64,000 nt of DNA from Nocardioides panaciterrulae (GCF_013409645.1 NZ_JACCBG010000001.1:558001-622000); one strand, 5' to 3'; positions 8,578 through 17,435 are shown, numbered from the stretch's first letter. Numbers and translations are program-made. Notes: generated from the sequence alone by a model not told the origin.

Positions 8578-9618
8578 GTGAGTCCCCACCCGACCCTGAC
8601 CAAGCTCAACGACCGTCTCCAGGCCGCCACCCTGCGCGGCCTGCTGACGCTGCCGGAGCAGGCGCAGCGCCGCCTGGCCGGGCCGCCGGTGGTCCGCGAC
8701 GGGCAGACGCTGGCCACCGACACCCAGCTGATGCTGCGCCTGCTCCGGTTGGCCCGCGAGCCCGGCGTGGAGACGCTGCCGATCCCCGCCGGCCGCCGCG
8801 CCCTGGACCGGCAGACCGCGATGAGCGCCGGCCGACAGCCGATCGGCGCGGTCCGCAGCCTGAACGTCGCGGGTCGGCCGGCCCGTCTCTACCTGCCCAC
8901 CGGCGCCGCCACGACCGGCCCGACGCTGCTCTTCCTGCACGGCGGCGGCTGGGTCTACGGCGGCCTGGCCTCCCACGACGGCACCTGCCGGTTCCTCGCC
9001 GAGCGCAGCGGGGTGCGGGTGCTGGCGGTCGACTACCGGCTCGCCCCGGAGGACCCGTTCCCGGCGGCGTACGACGACGCCCGCGCGGCGTACCGCTGGC
9101 TGGTCGACAACGCCAGGGCGGTCGGCGCCGACCGCGACCGGCTCGCGGTCGGAGGCGACTCCGCCGGCGGCTGCCTGGCCGCGACCACCGCGATCGAGGC
9201 CGCCCGGGAGGGGCTGCCGCTGGCCTTCCAGCTGCTGGTCTATCCCGGCACCGACCACACCGCGACCGCCGGCAGCCGGGCCACGTTCAGCGAGGGGTTC
9301 TACCTCACCAAGGACTTCATGGACCTGGCCACCGGCAGCTACGTGCCCGCGGACGCCGACCCCCGCGACCCCCGGCTCTCGCCGCTCTACGCCGACCTGC
9401 CCGCCGAGCTCGCCCCGGCGTACGTCGCCACCGCCGGCTTCGACCCGCTGCGCGACGAGGGCGAGGCCTACGCGGCCAGGCTGGCCGAGGCCGGGGTGAA
9501 GGTGGAGCTGCGGCGGTTCGAGGACCAGATCCACGGGTTCCTCAACGTGCTGCTCGCCCGCTCCAGCCGGCGGGCCGACGAGGAGATCGCGCAGGCGCTG
9601 CGCGCCGGGCTCGCCTGA
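8578..9618 (+). CDS. Alpha/beta hydrolase, hormone-sensitive-lipase-type esterase
   Basis: A 346-residue carboxylic ester hydrolase. The HSL-family oxyanion-hole motif FLHGGGWVYGG and nucleophile motif GGDSAGGC are both present; the Asp and His of the triad are the likely residues in GFDPLRDEGE and QIHGFLNV near the C-terminus. No signal peptide is visible, so it should be cytoplasmic. The GTG start is supported by a -10 box 6 nt upstream. The substrate is unknown; the family usually takes short acyl chains. It stands alone between terminator hairpin 8468-8503 and the convergent coiled-coil gene. Confidence 0.92.
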   Translation: MSPHPTLTKLNDRLQAATLRGLLTLPEQAQRRLAGPPVVRDGQTLATDTQLMLRLLRLAREPGVETLPIPAGRRALDRQTAMSAGRQPIGAVRSLNVAGRPARLYLPTGAATTGPTLLFLHGGGWVYGGLASHDGTCRFLAERSGVRVLAVDYRLAPEDPFPAAYDDARAAYRWLVDNARAVGADRDRLAVGGDSAGGCLAATTAIEAAREGLPLAFQLLVYPGTDHTATAGSRATFSEGFYLTKDFMDLATGSYVPADADPRDPRLSPLYADLPAELAPAYVATAGFDPLRDEGEAYAARLAEAGVKVELRRFEDQIHGFLNVLLARSSRRADEEIAQALRAGLA

Positions 9619-9637
9619 GGCGGCCTGAGGCAGCGGA

Positions 9638-11665
9638 TCAGGACTCCTCGGCCCCGCCACCAGCAGCGCCGCCACCAGCAGCGCCGCGACCAGCAGCGCC
9701 GCGACTGGCAGTCCGGCCGGTCGCGCCGACCCGCCACGCGGCGACGACCAGCACCACCGCGACCACCGCAGCGGCGACGCCGACGACCGAGCCGGTGCTC
9801 CCGGCGAACAGCAGCCCGGTCAGCGCGAGCGCGGCGACCGCGGCGGCCAGCACCGCGAGCACGATGAGCACGATGAGCCCCAGCCCGGCCGCCCGGTTGC
9901 GGCCGGCCGGCGGGGTCGCGGGTGAGGCCTGCAGCACGTCCTCCGCCGCGGTGGTCGGCACCGCCGCCAGCACCACCGGGTCGGGACGCTGCCACCAGCG
10001 GCGTCGGGCGGCGAGCTCCTGCACCAGCAGCGCCCGGGTCTCGGCCAGCGCGACGGCGAGCTCACGGGCGCGCTGCTCGGCGTCGCGGCGCTCGCGCAGG
10101 GCCTCCTCGGCCAGCTCGGCCTGGTGGCGTACGGCGGCCTCGACCGCCGCCCGGTCCTGGGCGCGCTCCTCGGCGACCGCCTCGGCCGCCGCCCGGCCCT
10201 GGGCCTGCTCGGCCGCGGCGGACTCGGCCTCGGTGCGTCCGCGGACCGCCGCCGCCAGCTGTTCGGCCTGGGTGGCCGCCTCGGCCGCGGCGGCCTCGAG
10301 CACCTCCCGCGCCCGGCGTTCGACCTCGAGCCGCTCGTGGGCGGCGGCGCCGGCCTGCTGGCTGCGCTCCTCGGCGGTGCGCTCGGCGGCCTCGCGGGCG
10401 GCCAGGGCCTCGGCGGCGGTTCGTTCGGCGTCCTCGCGCAATTGTTCGGCGCGGGCGGCGGACTCGGCGTGAGTGCGGGCGAACTCGTCGGCGGCGAGGC
10501 GGGCCTCGTGCGCCACCTGCACCGCCCGGGCCTGCTCGTCGGCGGCCCGTGCCTGCTCCTCGTGGGCGAGCCGGGTGGCCTCGTGGGCGGCCTGCTCGGC
10601 GGCGGCGGCGCGGCCGGCGGCCAGGGCCTGGTCGTCGGCGACCCGCTCGGCCTGCTCGCGCGCGGTCTGGGCGGCGTCGGCGAGGCGGGTGGCGTCGGCG
10701 GCGGCGGCCTCGGCCCGCGCGCGGGCGGCGTGTGCAGCCTCCGCCTCCTCGGCCCGGGCTCGGGCGGACTCCTCTGCCTCCGCGCGGGCGCGCGCGTGGT
10801 CGTCGGCGAGCCGCTCGGCAGTGGCTCTGGCCTCGGCCTGCTCCGCGGCGGCGGCCTCGGCCGCCTGCCGGGCCTGGTGGGCGGTGCGGCTGGCCTCCTC
10901 GTGGGTGGTCGCGGCGGTGGCCGCCGCCTCGGCGAGCTCGGTGGCGCGCTGCTCGGCGGCGAGCCGGGCCTCGTGGGCCGTCCGGGCCGAGTCGGCCTGC
11001 TCCGCGGCGGCGCGCTCGGCGACCTCCCGCTGGGACTCGGCCCTCTGGGCGGCCCGCGCCTGGTCGCGGGCGGACTCCTCGGCGGCGCGGTGCTCGGCGT
11101 GGGCGCGCGCGGCGGCCTCCGCCTGCTCGCGCGCCTGGTCCTCGGCGGTGGCGCGAGCGGCGAGGTGCTCGGCGGCGAGCGCCTCGGCGGCCGCGCGGGC
11201 CTCGGCCTGCTGCTGGGCCTTCTGCTCGGCGAGCCGCCGGGCCAGCCGGGCGTCGTTGGCGGCCTGCTCGGCGGCGGCGCGCTCCCCGACGTGGGTGGCC
11301 AGGGCGGCCTCGGCCTCCTCGCGGGCCCGCAGCGCGTCCGCGGCCGCGGCGGCGTGCGCGGCCGCCGTACGGTCCGCCTCCGCGCGCCCGGCCAGCGCCT
11401 CCCGGGCCGCCTCCTCGGCGACCATCCGCTCGGCGGCCTGCTCGGACGCGGCGAGCTCGGCGGCGCGCCGCAGCCCGGCCACCCGCTCGCCGGCCGCGAC
11501 CTGCTCGGCGGCGCGGTCCACCGCCCGCTGCAGCTCCTCGGGGGAGGTCGGTGCGGCATCGGCGCGACGCCGCCACAGGCGGCCGCCGTCGTTCGGGCGC
11601 CCGCGATCGCGCGGTGACCCGGTGCCGGCGGGGTCGTCTGGGGTGCGGGGGGTCGCCGTACTCAT
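9638..11665 (-). CDS. Alanine/glutamate-rich long coiled-coil protein with C-terminal membrane segments
   Basis: A 675-residue protein of very low complexity. After a basic N-terminal tail (about residues 1-35), residues about 40-550 are an almost unbroken heptad-like coiled coil dominated by Ala, Glu, Arg and Gln, with recurring AAEQA and ARAEAEE blocks. Two hydrophobic segments follow near 594-621 and 627-646, then a Gly/Ala tail encoded by three 15-bp tandem units (9661-9705). The start at ATG 11665 excludes an implausible 52-residue extension. The predicted form is a long cytoplasmic rod tethered to the membrane; no enzyme motif is seen and its function is unknown. It is divergent from the TasA-like operon and may share its control region. 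Codon periodicity makes opposite-strand frames stay open over its whole length. Confidence 0.75.
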   Translation of the reverse strand: MSTATPRTPDDPAGTGSPRDRGRPNDGGRLWRRRADAAPTSPEELQRAVDRAAEQVAAGERVAGLRRAAELAASEQAAERMVAEEAAREALAGRAEADRTAAAHAAAAADALRAREEAEAALATHVGERAAAEQAANDARLARRLAEQKAQQQAEARAAAEALAAEHLAARATAEDQAREQAEAAARAHAEHRAAEESARDQARAAQRAESQREVAERAAAEQADSARTAHEARLAAEQRATELAEAAATAATTHEEASRTAHQARQAAEAAAAEQAEARATAERLADDHARARAEAEESARARAEEAEAAHAARARAEAAAADATRLADAAQTAREQAERVADDQALAAGRAAAAEQAAHEATRLAHEEQARAADEQARAVQVAHEARLAADEFARTHAESAARAEQLREDAERTAAEALAAREAAERTAEERSQQAGAAAHERLEVERRAREVLEAAAAEAATQAEQLAAAVRGRTEAESAAAEQAQGRAAAEAVAEERAQDRAAVEAAVRHQAELAEEALRERRDAEQRARELAVALAETRALLVQELAARRRWWQRPDPVVLAAVPTTAAEDVLQASPATPPAGRNRAAGLGLIVLIVLAVLAAAVAALALTGLLFAGSTGSVVGVAAAVVAVVLVVAAWRVGATGRTASRGAAGRGAAGGGAAGGGAEES
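9661..9705. repeat. 15-bp tandem repeat, three units
   Basis: Three consecutive near-identical 15-bp units (CAGCAGCGCCGCCAC, then CGAC-ending forms) encode the Gly/Ala-rich tail of the coiled-coil protein. Likely a slippage-prone site that varies tail length. Confidence 0.7.
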
Positions 11666-11723
11666 CGCGCGCGAGCGTAGTGCGTCACGCCCCCGCCAGG
11701 GCGCGTCGGGACGGCGTACCCAG

Positions 11724-11753
11724 GAGTAACAAGCCCCGGAGATCTTGTTACTC
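11724..11753. promoter_or_regulatory. Perfect inverted repeat between coiled-coil gene and TasA-like operon
   Basis: GAGTAACAAG (11724-11733) and CTTGTTACTC (11744-11753) form a perfect 10-bp inverted repeat with a 10-bp spacer. The AT-rich arms and the position between divergent transcription units (starts at 11665 and 11869) suggest a dimeric-regulator operator rather than a terminator. The regulator is unknown. Confidence 0.6.
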
Positions 11754-11868
11754 AACTGTGGATCCTGCGTGGATCTCGCGTGCCCCCTGGGTTGAGGACG
11801 TCTCCCTAGTTTTGGGGTCACAACGAAACACGCCCCCTGGGGAGGGGGCCCTGAGTGGGGGGTACGAC

Positions 11869-12444
11869 ATGAAGAACGAGCAGCGCGACGAGCGCAAGTC
11901 CCGCAAGATCCTGGTGCCGCTGGCGACGCTGGCCATCGCCTCCGCCGTGGCGGTGGGGTCGGGCGCGGACTTCACCTCGACGAGCCAGATCACGGCGGAC
12001 ATCACCGCCGGCAAGATCGTCGCCGACAACAACAAGGACACCGGAACGCTGACGATCACCGAGCTCAAGCCGGGTGACGCGGCCTCGGGCACGGTCCAGC
12101 TCACCCGTGGCACCGGCAGCAACCTCAGTGGCGATCTCAGCGTCGTCATCGACAACGTGACCAGCGGCTTCGACGCCGACGCGGTGACGATCACCGTGGA
12201 CGGCAACAGCACCTCGGGCACGGCCGACCTCGAGACGGTGGAGCAGAGCGTTGACCACAAGGCCACCATCGATCTGGGCAGTCTGCCGGACAACTGGGGC
12301 TACCGGGACATCAAGATCACCGTGAGCATGCCCAAGGCCGCCGACAACGACAACCAGGGCGCGACCGGCTCTGCCTCCATCCACTTCGTGGTGACGGCCA
12401 CGGACGGTGCCACCGACCAGGAGACGACAGCGAGCTGGAGCTGA
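11869..12444 (+). CDS. TasA/CalY-like secreted fibre-forming protein
   Basis: A 191-residue exported protein. The N-terminus is basic (KNEQRDERKSRK), followed by a hydrophobic segment (ILVPLATLAIASAVAVGSGA) and then ADFTSTSQITADITAGKI, the layout of SipW-cleaved TasA/camelysin-family proteins. The rest is a beta-rich domain with TGTLTITELKPGDAASGTVQL, the part the family uses to build biofilm or surface fibres. The ATG at 11869 has GGGG six bases upstream. It is followed by a SipW-like signal peptidase and an Ig-like surface protein; this order strongly suggests that the peptidase processes both. The fibre role is inferred from Bacillus homologues and has not been shown here. Confidence 0.82.
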   Translation: MKNEQRDERKSRKILVPLATLAIASAVAVGSGADFTSTSQITADITAGKIVADNNKDTGTLTITELKPGDAASGTVQLTRGTGSNLSGDLSVVIDNVTSGFDADAVTITVDGNSTSGTADLETVEQSVDHKATIDLGSLPDNWGYRDIKITVSMPKAADNDNQGATGSASIHFVVTATDGATDQETTASWS

Positions 12445-12479
12445 CCGGTTCCGACTGCGTAGTACTGGGGGGATGACAG

Positions 12480-13070
12480 GTGGAGATCGAAGTGCGGCGC
12501 CGTGGTCGGCGCAGTCTCGGAGACAAGGCGATCACGGTCGCCTGTGTGGTCGTCACCCTGCTGGCGCTGGCATTCCTGGTGCCGGCCGTCTTCGGGCTGC
12601 AGCGCTACGTCATCGCGGGTACGTCGATGACCGGCACGATCGACTACGGGTCGGTGACCTACGAGCGGGTCGTGCCGGTCGGGGACCTGCGGGTCGGTGA
12701 CATCATCACCTACCAGCCGCCGCCGGACTCGGGCATCGACCACCCGGTGACCCACCGGATCGTGGCCATCCACGGGGACGTCTTCCGCACCAGGGGAGAC
12801 GCCGTCCCGAACCGGGACCCCTGGAAGTTCAAGCTCGACAGCAACCAGCAGGCGCGGGTCGTCTTCGCGGTTCCCTACATGGGCTACCCGCTGATCTGGT
12901 TGTCTGACCGCCACACCCGGATGCTCGTGATCGGCCTGCCGGCCGCGGTCATCGGCCTGTTCGCCGCCGCTCAGCTGGTCGGTGCGCTCAGGAAGAAGCC
13001 CCAGGACGAGGCGAAGCCTGCGGACACCGCACCGCGTCCTCAGAATCCGTCAGTCCCCCTCCACGGATAG
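12480..13070 (+). CDS. sipW: SipW-like (ER-type) signal peptidase I
   Basis: A membrane signal peptidase of 196 residues. A first transmembrane segment (ITVACVVVTLLALAFLVPAVFG, about residues 18-39) is followed by the catalytic serine in VIAGTSMTGT and by DHPVTHRIVAI. The histidine in that second motif replaces the lysine of ordinary bacterial enzymes, so this belongs to the archaeal/eukaryotic-type Ser-His group like Bacillus SipW. A second membrane segment is near residues 148-165 and the tail is polar. The start is GTG at 12480 with GGGGGG upstream. Neighbouring TasA-like and Ig-like proteins are the likely substrates. Confidence 0.9.
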   Translation: MEIEVRRRGRRSLGDKAITVACVVVTLLALAFLVPAVFGLQRYVIAGTSMTGTIDYGSVTYERVVPVGDLRVGDIITYQPPPDSGIDHPVTHRIVAIHGDVFRTRGDAVPNRDPWKFKLDSNQQARVVFAVPYMGYPLIWLSDRHTRMLVIGLPAAVIGLFAAAQLVGALRKKPQDEAKPADTAPRPQNPSVPLHG

Positions 13071-13073
13071 GTC

Positions 13074-15443
13074 ATGGCTCGTCGTCTGCTCCTCGCCCTC
13101 AGCGCGCTGCTCTGCCTGGGCAGCGCGCTGCTGGGCGTGCAGTTCTCGGGGGCGACCTGGACCGACACCAGCGTCTACCACGCGGACGTCGCCGCGGCGA
13201 GGGACTGGACGCCGCCGACCGTCTCGGTGGCCGCCCCCGGGGCGGTCCTCACCGGCTCGGTGACGATCACCGCGACGGCCGACGACAGCCGATCGGCCGT
13301 CGCGAGCGTCGTCGTGCAGTACGCCCTCGACGGCAGCATGATCTGGCAGACCCTCAGCGGCTGCACCACCACCGGCAGCCACCCCACCACCGTCAGCTGT
13401 CCGTGGGACACGACGGGCGTGGGGGACGGTACCTACCAGCTGCAGGCGATCGCGACCGACTCCGCCGGCAACGCCGCGACCTCGGCGCCGGTCACCACCT
13501 CGGTCGCCAACAAGGTCGGGGTCGCGCTGACCCGCCTCCCGAGCGCGGTCCGCGGCTCGGTCACGGTCACCGGCGCCCTGGTCAACCCCGTCGCGCCGAC
13601 CTCCCTGACCTTGCAGTACCGCTCGGGCAGCGGTGCCTGGACGCCGCTCTGCACCTCGGCCACCAGCCCGATCTCGTGCACCTGGAACACCACCGGGCCC
13701 GGCATCGCTGACGGCACGTACGACGTCCGCGTGGTCGCCGGCACCGGCCAGACCGACACCCAGACCGGCATCGTCGTCGACAACAAAGCGCCGACCGGCA
13801 GCCTCACCGTCCCGACCGGCCCACTGTCAGGAACCGTGACCCTGTCGGCGAACGGCAGCGACGCCGGCTCCGGCGTCACCTCCGTGAAGATCCAGTACCA
13901 GGCCTCCGACGGCAGCTGGGTCGACTGCGGCACCGGCACGGCGTCGGCCTCCTGCAGCCTCGACACCACCAAGCTCTCCGACGGGCCCCACGACTTCCGG
14001 GCGGTCGTCACCGACGCCGCCGGCAACACCACCGTCCAGGGCCCGGTCAGCCGCACCGTCGTCAACGGCACGGCAACGGTCTCGATCACCAGCCCCGCGG
14101 CGAACGCCAGCCTCGACGGCACGGTGAACGTGACCGGCACCTACAGCTCGCCGAACGGCGTCCAGAGCGCGAAGCTGGAGTACCAGGCCGCGCCCGGCGG
14201 CGCCTGGCAGACCGTCTGCGCGCCGACCGCCTCCCCGTTCGCCTGTGCCTGGAACACCACTTCGCTCGCCAACGGCAGCTACAACCTGCGCGCCACGGTC
14301 ACCCCGACGTACGGCGCGGCCGTCACCAGCACCGTCGCGGTCAAGGTCCTGCACCCCTTCTCCAACGTGGCCATCTCCAGTCCGACCGGCGGCACGGTGA
14401 CGGGCCCGGTCGCCATCACCGGCCCGGTGAGCTCGTCGGGCACGATCAGCAAGGTCGTCGTCACCGCGACCCCGACCGGAACCACCGGCGGCACCGCGCT
14501 GACCGCCTGCACGGCCACCAACCCGACCAACGGCGGCAACTTCTCCTGCACCTGGGCCACGGGCTCGGTGCCCGGCGGCAGCAACATCGTCTACGGCACC
14601 TACCAGCTGACCGCGACGATGACCGACGTCAACGGCACCAAGACGTCGAACTCCGTGACCGTCCTGGTCGATAACATCGTGGCCAGCGTGGTCCTGGGCG
14701 ACCTGCCTGCCAACATCAAGGGGACCAGCCAGACCCTGACGGCGACCGCCACCTCCAACGCCGGCATCAGCGGGGTCCGGTTCCAGGGGACCTCCAACGG
14801 GACGACCACGACGCTGTGCACCGCCACCCTGTCGGGTGGGATCTGGTCCTGCCCGTGGAACATCTCCGGCATCACCTACGGCGCCTACGACGTCCAGGCC
14901 GTGATGACCACGAACGTCGGCGCGAGGGTGGTCAGCTCCGCCCCCAAGTCCACGGCGGTCGACAACCGGACGTTGGCCGGTGGGGCCGTCACCATCACCA
15001 ACGGGCCCGGCGGCGCGGACAAGATCATCAACAACGGAGACAAGATCGCCTTCACCTACAGCGGGCTTGTCGACCCGTCGTCGATCATGTCCGGACTGAC
15101 CTACAACGGTGGACCCCTCGGCGTCACCGTCACCATGGACCGCAGCGGCAACGGGGTGAGCATGCACGTCAACGCCAACGTCGGCGACCTGCTCGTGGAT
15201 GCCTCCCCGCCGTACATCTCGGGCAGCACCGTGCTGACGTTCAGTGGGTCGACGCTCTCGGCGACCAAGGGGACGGTGAACGGCTACCCGGTGACCGTGA
15301 TCACCCTGACCCTCGGCGTGCCGTCGTCCAACGGCGAGGGCAGCAAGGACACGCCCACCATCACTTGGACGCCCCCGGCGGTGACCGACATGTTCGGCGT
15401 GCCCTGCGACCAGACGCCCAAGCCCGGCAACGGCAGCTTCTGA
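13074..15443 (+). CDS. Secreted multi-repeat Ig-like surface protein
   Basis: A 789-residue exported protein. The signal segment (LLLALSALLCLGSALLGVQFS) leads into GATWTDTSVYHADV, which resembles the TasA-type region after SipW cleavage. Six Ig-like repeats of about 90-105 residues follow (about 45-625); each carries one Cys pair spaced by 8-12 residues, for example CTSATSPISC and CAPTASPFAC, followed by a W/L-NTT-like strand and an NGSYNLRA-type strand. The last 160 residues are a different beta domain. No LPXTG motif or membrane anchor is seen, so it may be held by the fibres or released. The start is the ATG three bases after the signal peptidase stop. It ends 1 bp from the convergent mshD stop. 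Confidence 0.85.
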   Translation: MARRLLLALSALLCLGSALLGVQFSGATWTDTSVYHADVAAARDWTPPTVSVAAPGAVLTGSVTITATADDSRSAVASVVVQYALDGSMIWQTLSGCTTTGSHPTTVSCPWDTTGVGDGTYQLQAIATDSAGNAATSAPVTTSVANKVGVALTRLPSAVRGSVTVTGALVNPVAPTSLTLQYRSGSGAWTPLCTSATSPISCTWNTTGPGIADGTYDVRVVAGTGQTDTQTGIVVDNKAPTGSLTVPTGPLSGTVTLSANGSDAGSGVTSVKIQYQASDGSWVDCGTGTASASCSLDTTKLSDGPHDFRAVVTDAAGNTTVQGPVSRTVVNGTATVSITSPAANASLDGTVNVTGTYSSPNGVQSAKLEYQAAPGGAWQTVCAPTASPFACAWNTTSLANGSYNLRATVTPTYGAAVTSTVAVKVLHPFSNVAISSPTGGTVTGPVAITGPVSSSGTISKVVVTATPTGTTGGTALTACTATNPTNGGNFSCTWATGSVPGGSNIVYGTYQLTATMTDVNGTKTSNSVTVLVDNIVASVVLGDLPANIKGTSQTLTATATSNAGISGVRFQGTSNGTTTTLCTATLSGGIWSCPWNISGITYGAYDVQAVMTTNVGARVVSSAPKSTAVDNRTLAGGAVTITNGPGGADKIINNGDKIAFTYSGLVDPSSIMSGLTYNGGPLGVTVTMDRSGNGVSMHVNANVGDLLVDASPPYISGSTVLTFSGSTLSATKGTVNGYPVTVITLTLGVPSSNGEGSKDTPTITWTPPAVTDMFGVPCDQTPKPGNGSF

Positions 15444-15444
15444 C

Positions 15445-16281
15445 CTACCCCCACCGATACATCACGTGCGTGTCGGCGGAGGCGTGCTCGAAGCCGAGCC
15501 CGGAGTAGACCGCGACCGCGGGCGCGTTGTCGGACTCGACGTAGAGCAGGATCTCCCGCGCCCCGCCGTCGACGAGGTGGTGCAGGCCGGCGAGCGTGAG
15601 CGCCTTCCCGAGGCCGCGGCCCTGGGCGGCCGGGTCGATGCCGACGACGTACACCTCGCCGAGCTCGGGGGAGTGCCGCTTCGTCCAGTGGAAGCCGAGC
15701 AATTGCTCGCCGTCCATCGCCACGAGCAGCCCCGCGGGGTCGAACCACGGCTCGGCCATCCGCTCGGCGAGGTTCGCCTCGTCCATCGCGCCCTGCTCGG
15801 GGTGGCTCGCGAACGCCGCCGCGTTGACCCGAACCAGCTCCTCGGCGTCCTCGGGCCGGTAGCCGCGCACGGCCACCCCCTCCGGCTCCCGCAGCGGAGG
15901 CAGCGGCACCGAGGACGGCCGGCGCATCACCCACAGCTCCCGCACCCGGTCGAAGCCGTGCCGCTTCGCCAGCGCCGCGGCCGCGGGGTGGTCGCCGTGC
16001 GACCAGGCGGACAGCGGGCCGGAGGCCTTGGCGAGTACGCCGTCCAGCAGCGACGCCCCCTCGCCCCGCGCCCGGGCGTCGGGGTGCACGACCAGCGTCA
16101 GCTCGTCTCCGATGAGCAGGGCGAACCCGTGCTCCGACGCCCACCGCCGCACCCGCTCCGGGTGGTGCCGCAGCGCCAGCCAGGTCGCCTCGTCCAGGGG
16201 CGCGGCGCCGTCGGCCGCCTCGGCCGCGGCCGCGATCTGCTCGATGTCGCCCGTCTCGATGTCGCCGGTCTGGATGTCCAC
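15445..16281 (-). CDS. mshD: Mycothiol synthase
   Basis: Acetyl-CoA:Cys-GlcN-Ins acetyltransferase, last step of mycothiol synthesis in actinobacteria. It is 278 residues with two GNAT domains; the second has the acetyl-CoA loop VVGIDPAAQGRGLGKALT and LYVESDNAPAVAVYSGLGF, highly typical of MshD. The annotated start is GTG 16281. The first residues (DIQTGDIETGDIEQ) are encoded by a 15-bp tandem repeat, so the true start could be slightly downstream. In Streptomyces mshD also lies near glnR, which supports the assignment. The cytoplasmic enzyme supports the thiol redox system. Confidence 0.94.
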   Translation of the reverse strand: MDIQTGDIETGDIEQIAAAAEAADGAAPLDEATWLALRHHPERVRRWASEHGFALLIGDELTLVVHPDARARGEGASLLDGVLAKASGPLSAWSHGDHPAAAALAKRHGFDRVRELWVMRRPSSVPLPPLREPEGVAVRGYRPEDAEELVRVNAAAFASHPEQGAMDEANLAERMAEPWFDPAGLLVAMDGEQLLGFHWTKRHSPELGEVYVVGIDPAAQGRGLGKALTLAGLHHLVDGGAREILLYVESDNAPAVAVYSGLGFEHASADTHVMYRWG

Positions 16282-16301
16282 GTCGCCAGCCTAGGGACAG
16301 C

Positions 16302-17249
16302 TCAAGCCGCCACCCGGAGTGTGCACGTCGGCCCACATGGCTGGGGTCGTCCGGTCCAACCCCGCCGGGCAAGCAGTCGACCGATGCGTTCGGCGGTCTG
16401 ACACTCGCGCTGGAACACCTGCGCCCACCGCACCCGCGCCGTCACCCGGCCGGCGGTGAGGTCGTCGAGGTCCCGATCGGCGTCCCGGCCCTCCTTGTCC
16501 CAGCCGAGGTGGCCGGTGCGCCCGTCGAGCTCGACCTCGACCCCGAACTCGGCGTACTCCACGTCGCGGTACTCCGTGCCCCGCTCGCCCTCCCGGCGGA
16601 CCTGGCGCCGGCCCTCCGGGAGACGGTGGGCCCGCTCGACGCGGGTCAGGTAAGCCTCCTCGAGGACCGAGCACGCTCCCGCCTCGATGTCGTCGAGCAG
16701 GGCGGCGACGAAGGGGCGGCGGCGCATCCGCTTGCGCTCGGCCAGCGCCGGGCGGAGCCGCTGCGGGTGGGTGTGGCGGCCGTTGCAGGCATCGGTGAGC
16801 AAGCGGACCACGTCCATCTCGGTCGCGGCGCGGTGGACGAGTTCGAGCGTGTTGGGCTCGACGCGTACGCGTGGGGGCGAGACGTTCCAGCGCACTAGCG
16901 GAGCTAGCCGGAGCACCCTGTGCACCCTGACAGCCGGCAGGGACGGGACCCGCCGAGACTCGTCGATCGCGACGTGGACGGGCGCATCTCCGTCCGGGTC
17001 GGGCAGCGCCGACCCGAGGTAGAGAGCCGCCTGGCCCGGTCCGCCCGCGTACAGGACCGCCGCCCACGCTCGCTGCTCGTCGCTCAGCGGCCCGGTGTGG
17101 TTGACGAAGACCCGCGGATGCACGCGGGTCAGCTCGCGGCGGCGTACCAGCCGGTCTAGGTCGTGCCGCCCGCCCACGCTGAGCAGCTGGGCCCGACTGA
17201 TCAGCCCAGCCTGGTCGGCGAGCAATTGCTCGAGCATGGCGGAGTCCAC
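16302..17249 (-). CDS. DUF559-type (AbiEi/Vsr-fold) protein of unknown function
   Basis: A 315-residue protein. The N-terminus is an AbiEi-antitoxin-like winged helix (LLADQAGLISRAQLLSVG to LTRVHPRVFVNHTG) and the C-terminus a DUF559 Vsr-like region with VEVELDGRTGHLGWDKEGRD and ARVRWAQVFQ. The acidic residue in ELDGR and the following basic positions fit the degenerate nuclease core. Function is not established. The start is GTG 17249. It sits between mshD and glnR and is transcribed with them in direction, but a hairpin (17369-17405) separates it from glnR. Confidence 0.8.
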   Translation of the reverse strand: MDSAMLEQLLADQAGLISRAQLLSVGGRHDLDRLVRRRELTRVHPRVFVNHTGPLSDEQRAWAAVLYAGGPGQAALYLGSALPDPDGDAPVHVAIDESRRVPSLPAVRVHRVLRLAPLVRWNVSPPRVRVEPNTLELVHRAATEMDVVRLLTDACNGRHTHPQRLRPALAERKRMRRRPFVAALLDDIEAGACSVLEEAYLTRVERAHRLPEGRRQVRREGERGTEYRDVEYAEFGVEVELDGRTGHLGWDKEGRDADRDLDDLTAGRVTARVRWAQVFQRECQTAERIGRLLARRGWTGRPQPCGPTCTLRVAA

Positions 17250-17368
17250 GGCAGCAGCGTCGTCCGCCGCCCGAGCATCGCCAACCCCGATCTGGCGGCC
17301 TGTGGATGAGCCGGCACGTGTCCGGGGAACGGCGGGGACCAGGAGGCGCGACCAACGGGTGGGCAGCT

Positions 17369-17405
17369 CGGAAGATCTGCGGCACCAGCTGCGACAGATC
17401 TTCCG
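17369..17405. terminator. Hairpin after glnR
   Basis: A perfect 11-bp inverted repeat CGGAAGATCTG (17369-17379 with 17395-17405, 15-nt loop) lies 31 bp after the glnR stop and before the DUF559 gene. Terminator is the simplest reading. Confidence 0.6.
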
Positions 17406-17435
17406 ACCTGATGTGGCCCCTTGCCTGGCCGCCCC

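Noticed and set aside
9922..11868. Long plus-strand frame running through the coiled-coil gene into the TasA-like gene
   Set aside because: The upstream part is the antisense of the Ala-rich rod. Only the part from ATG 11869 has a signal peptide and homology.
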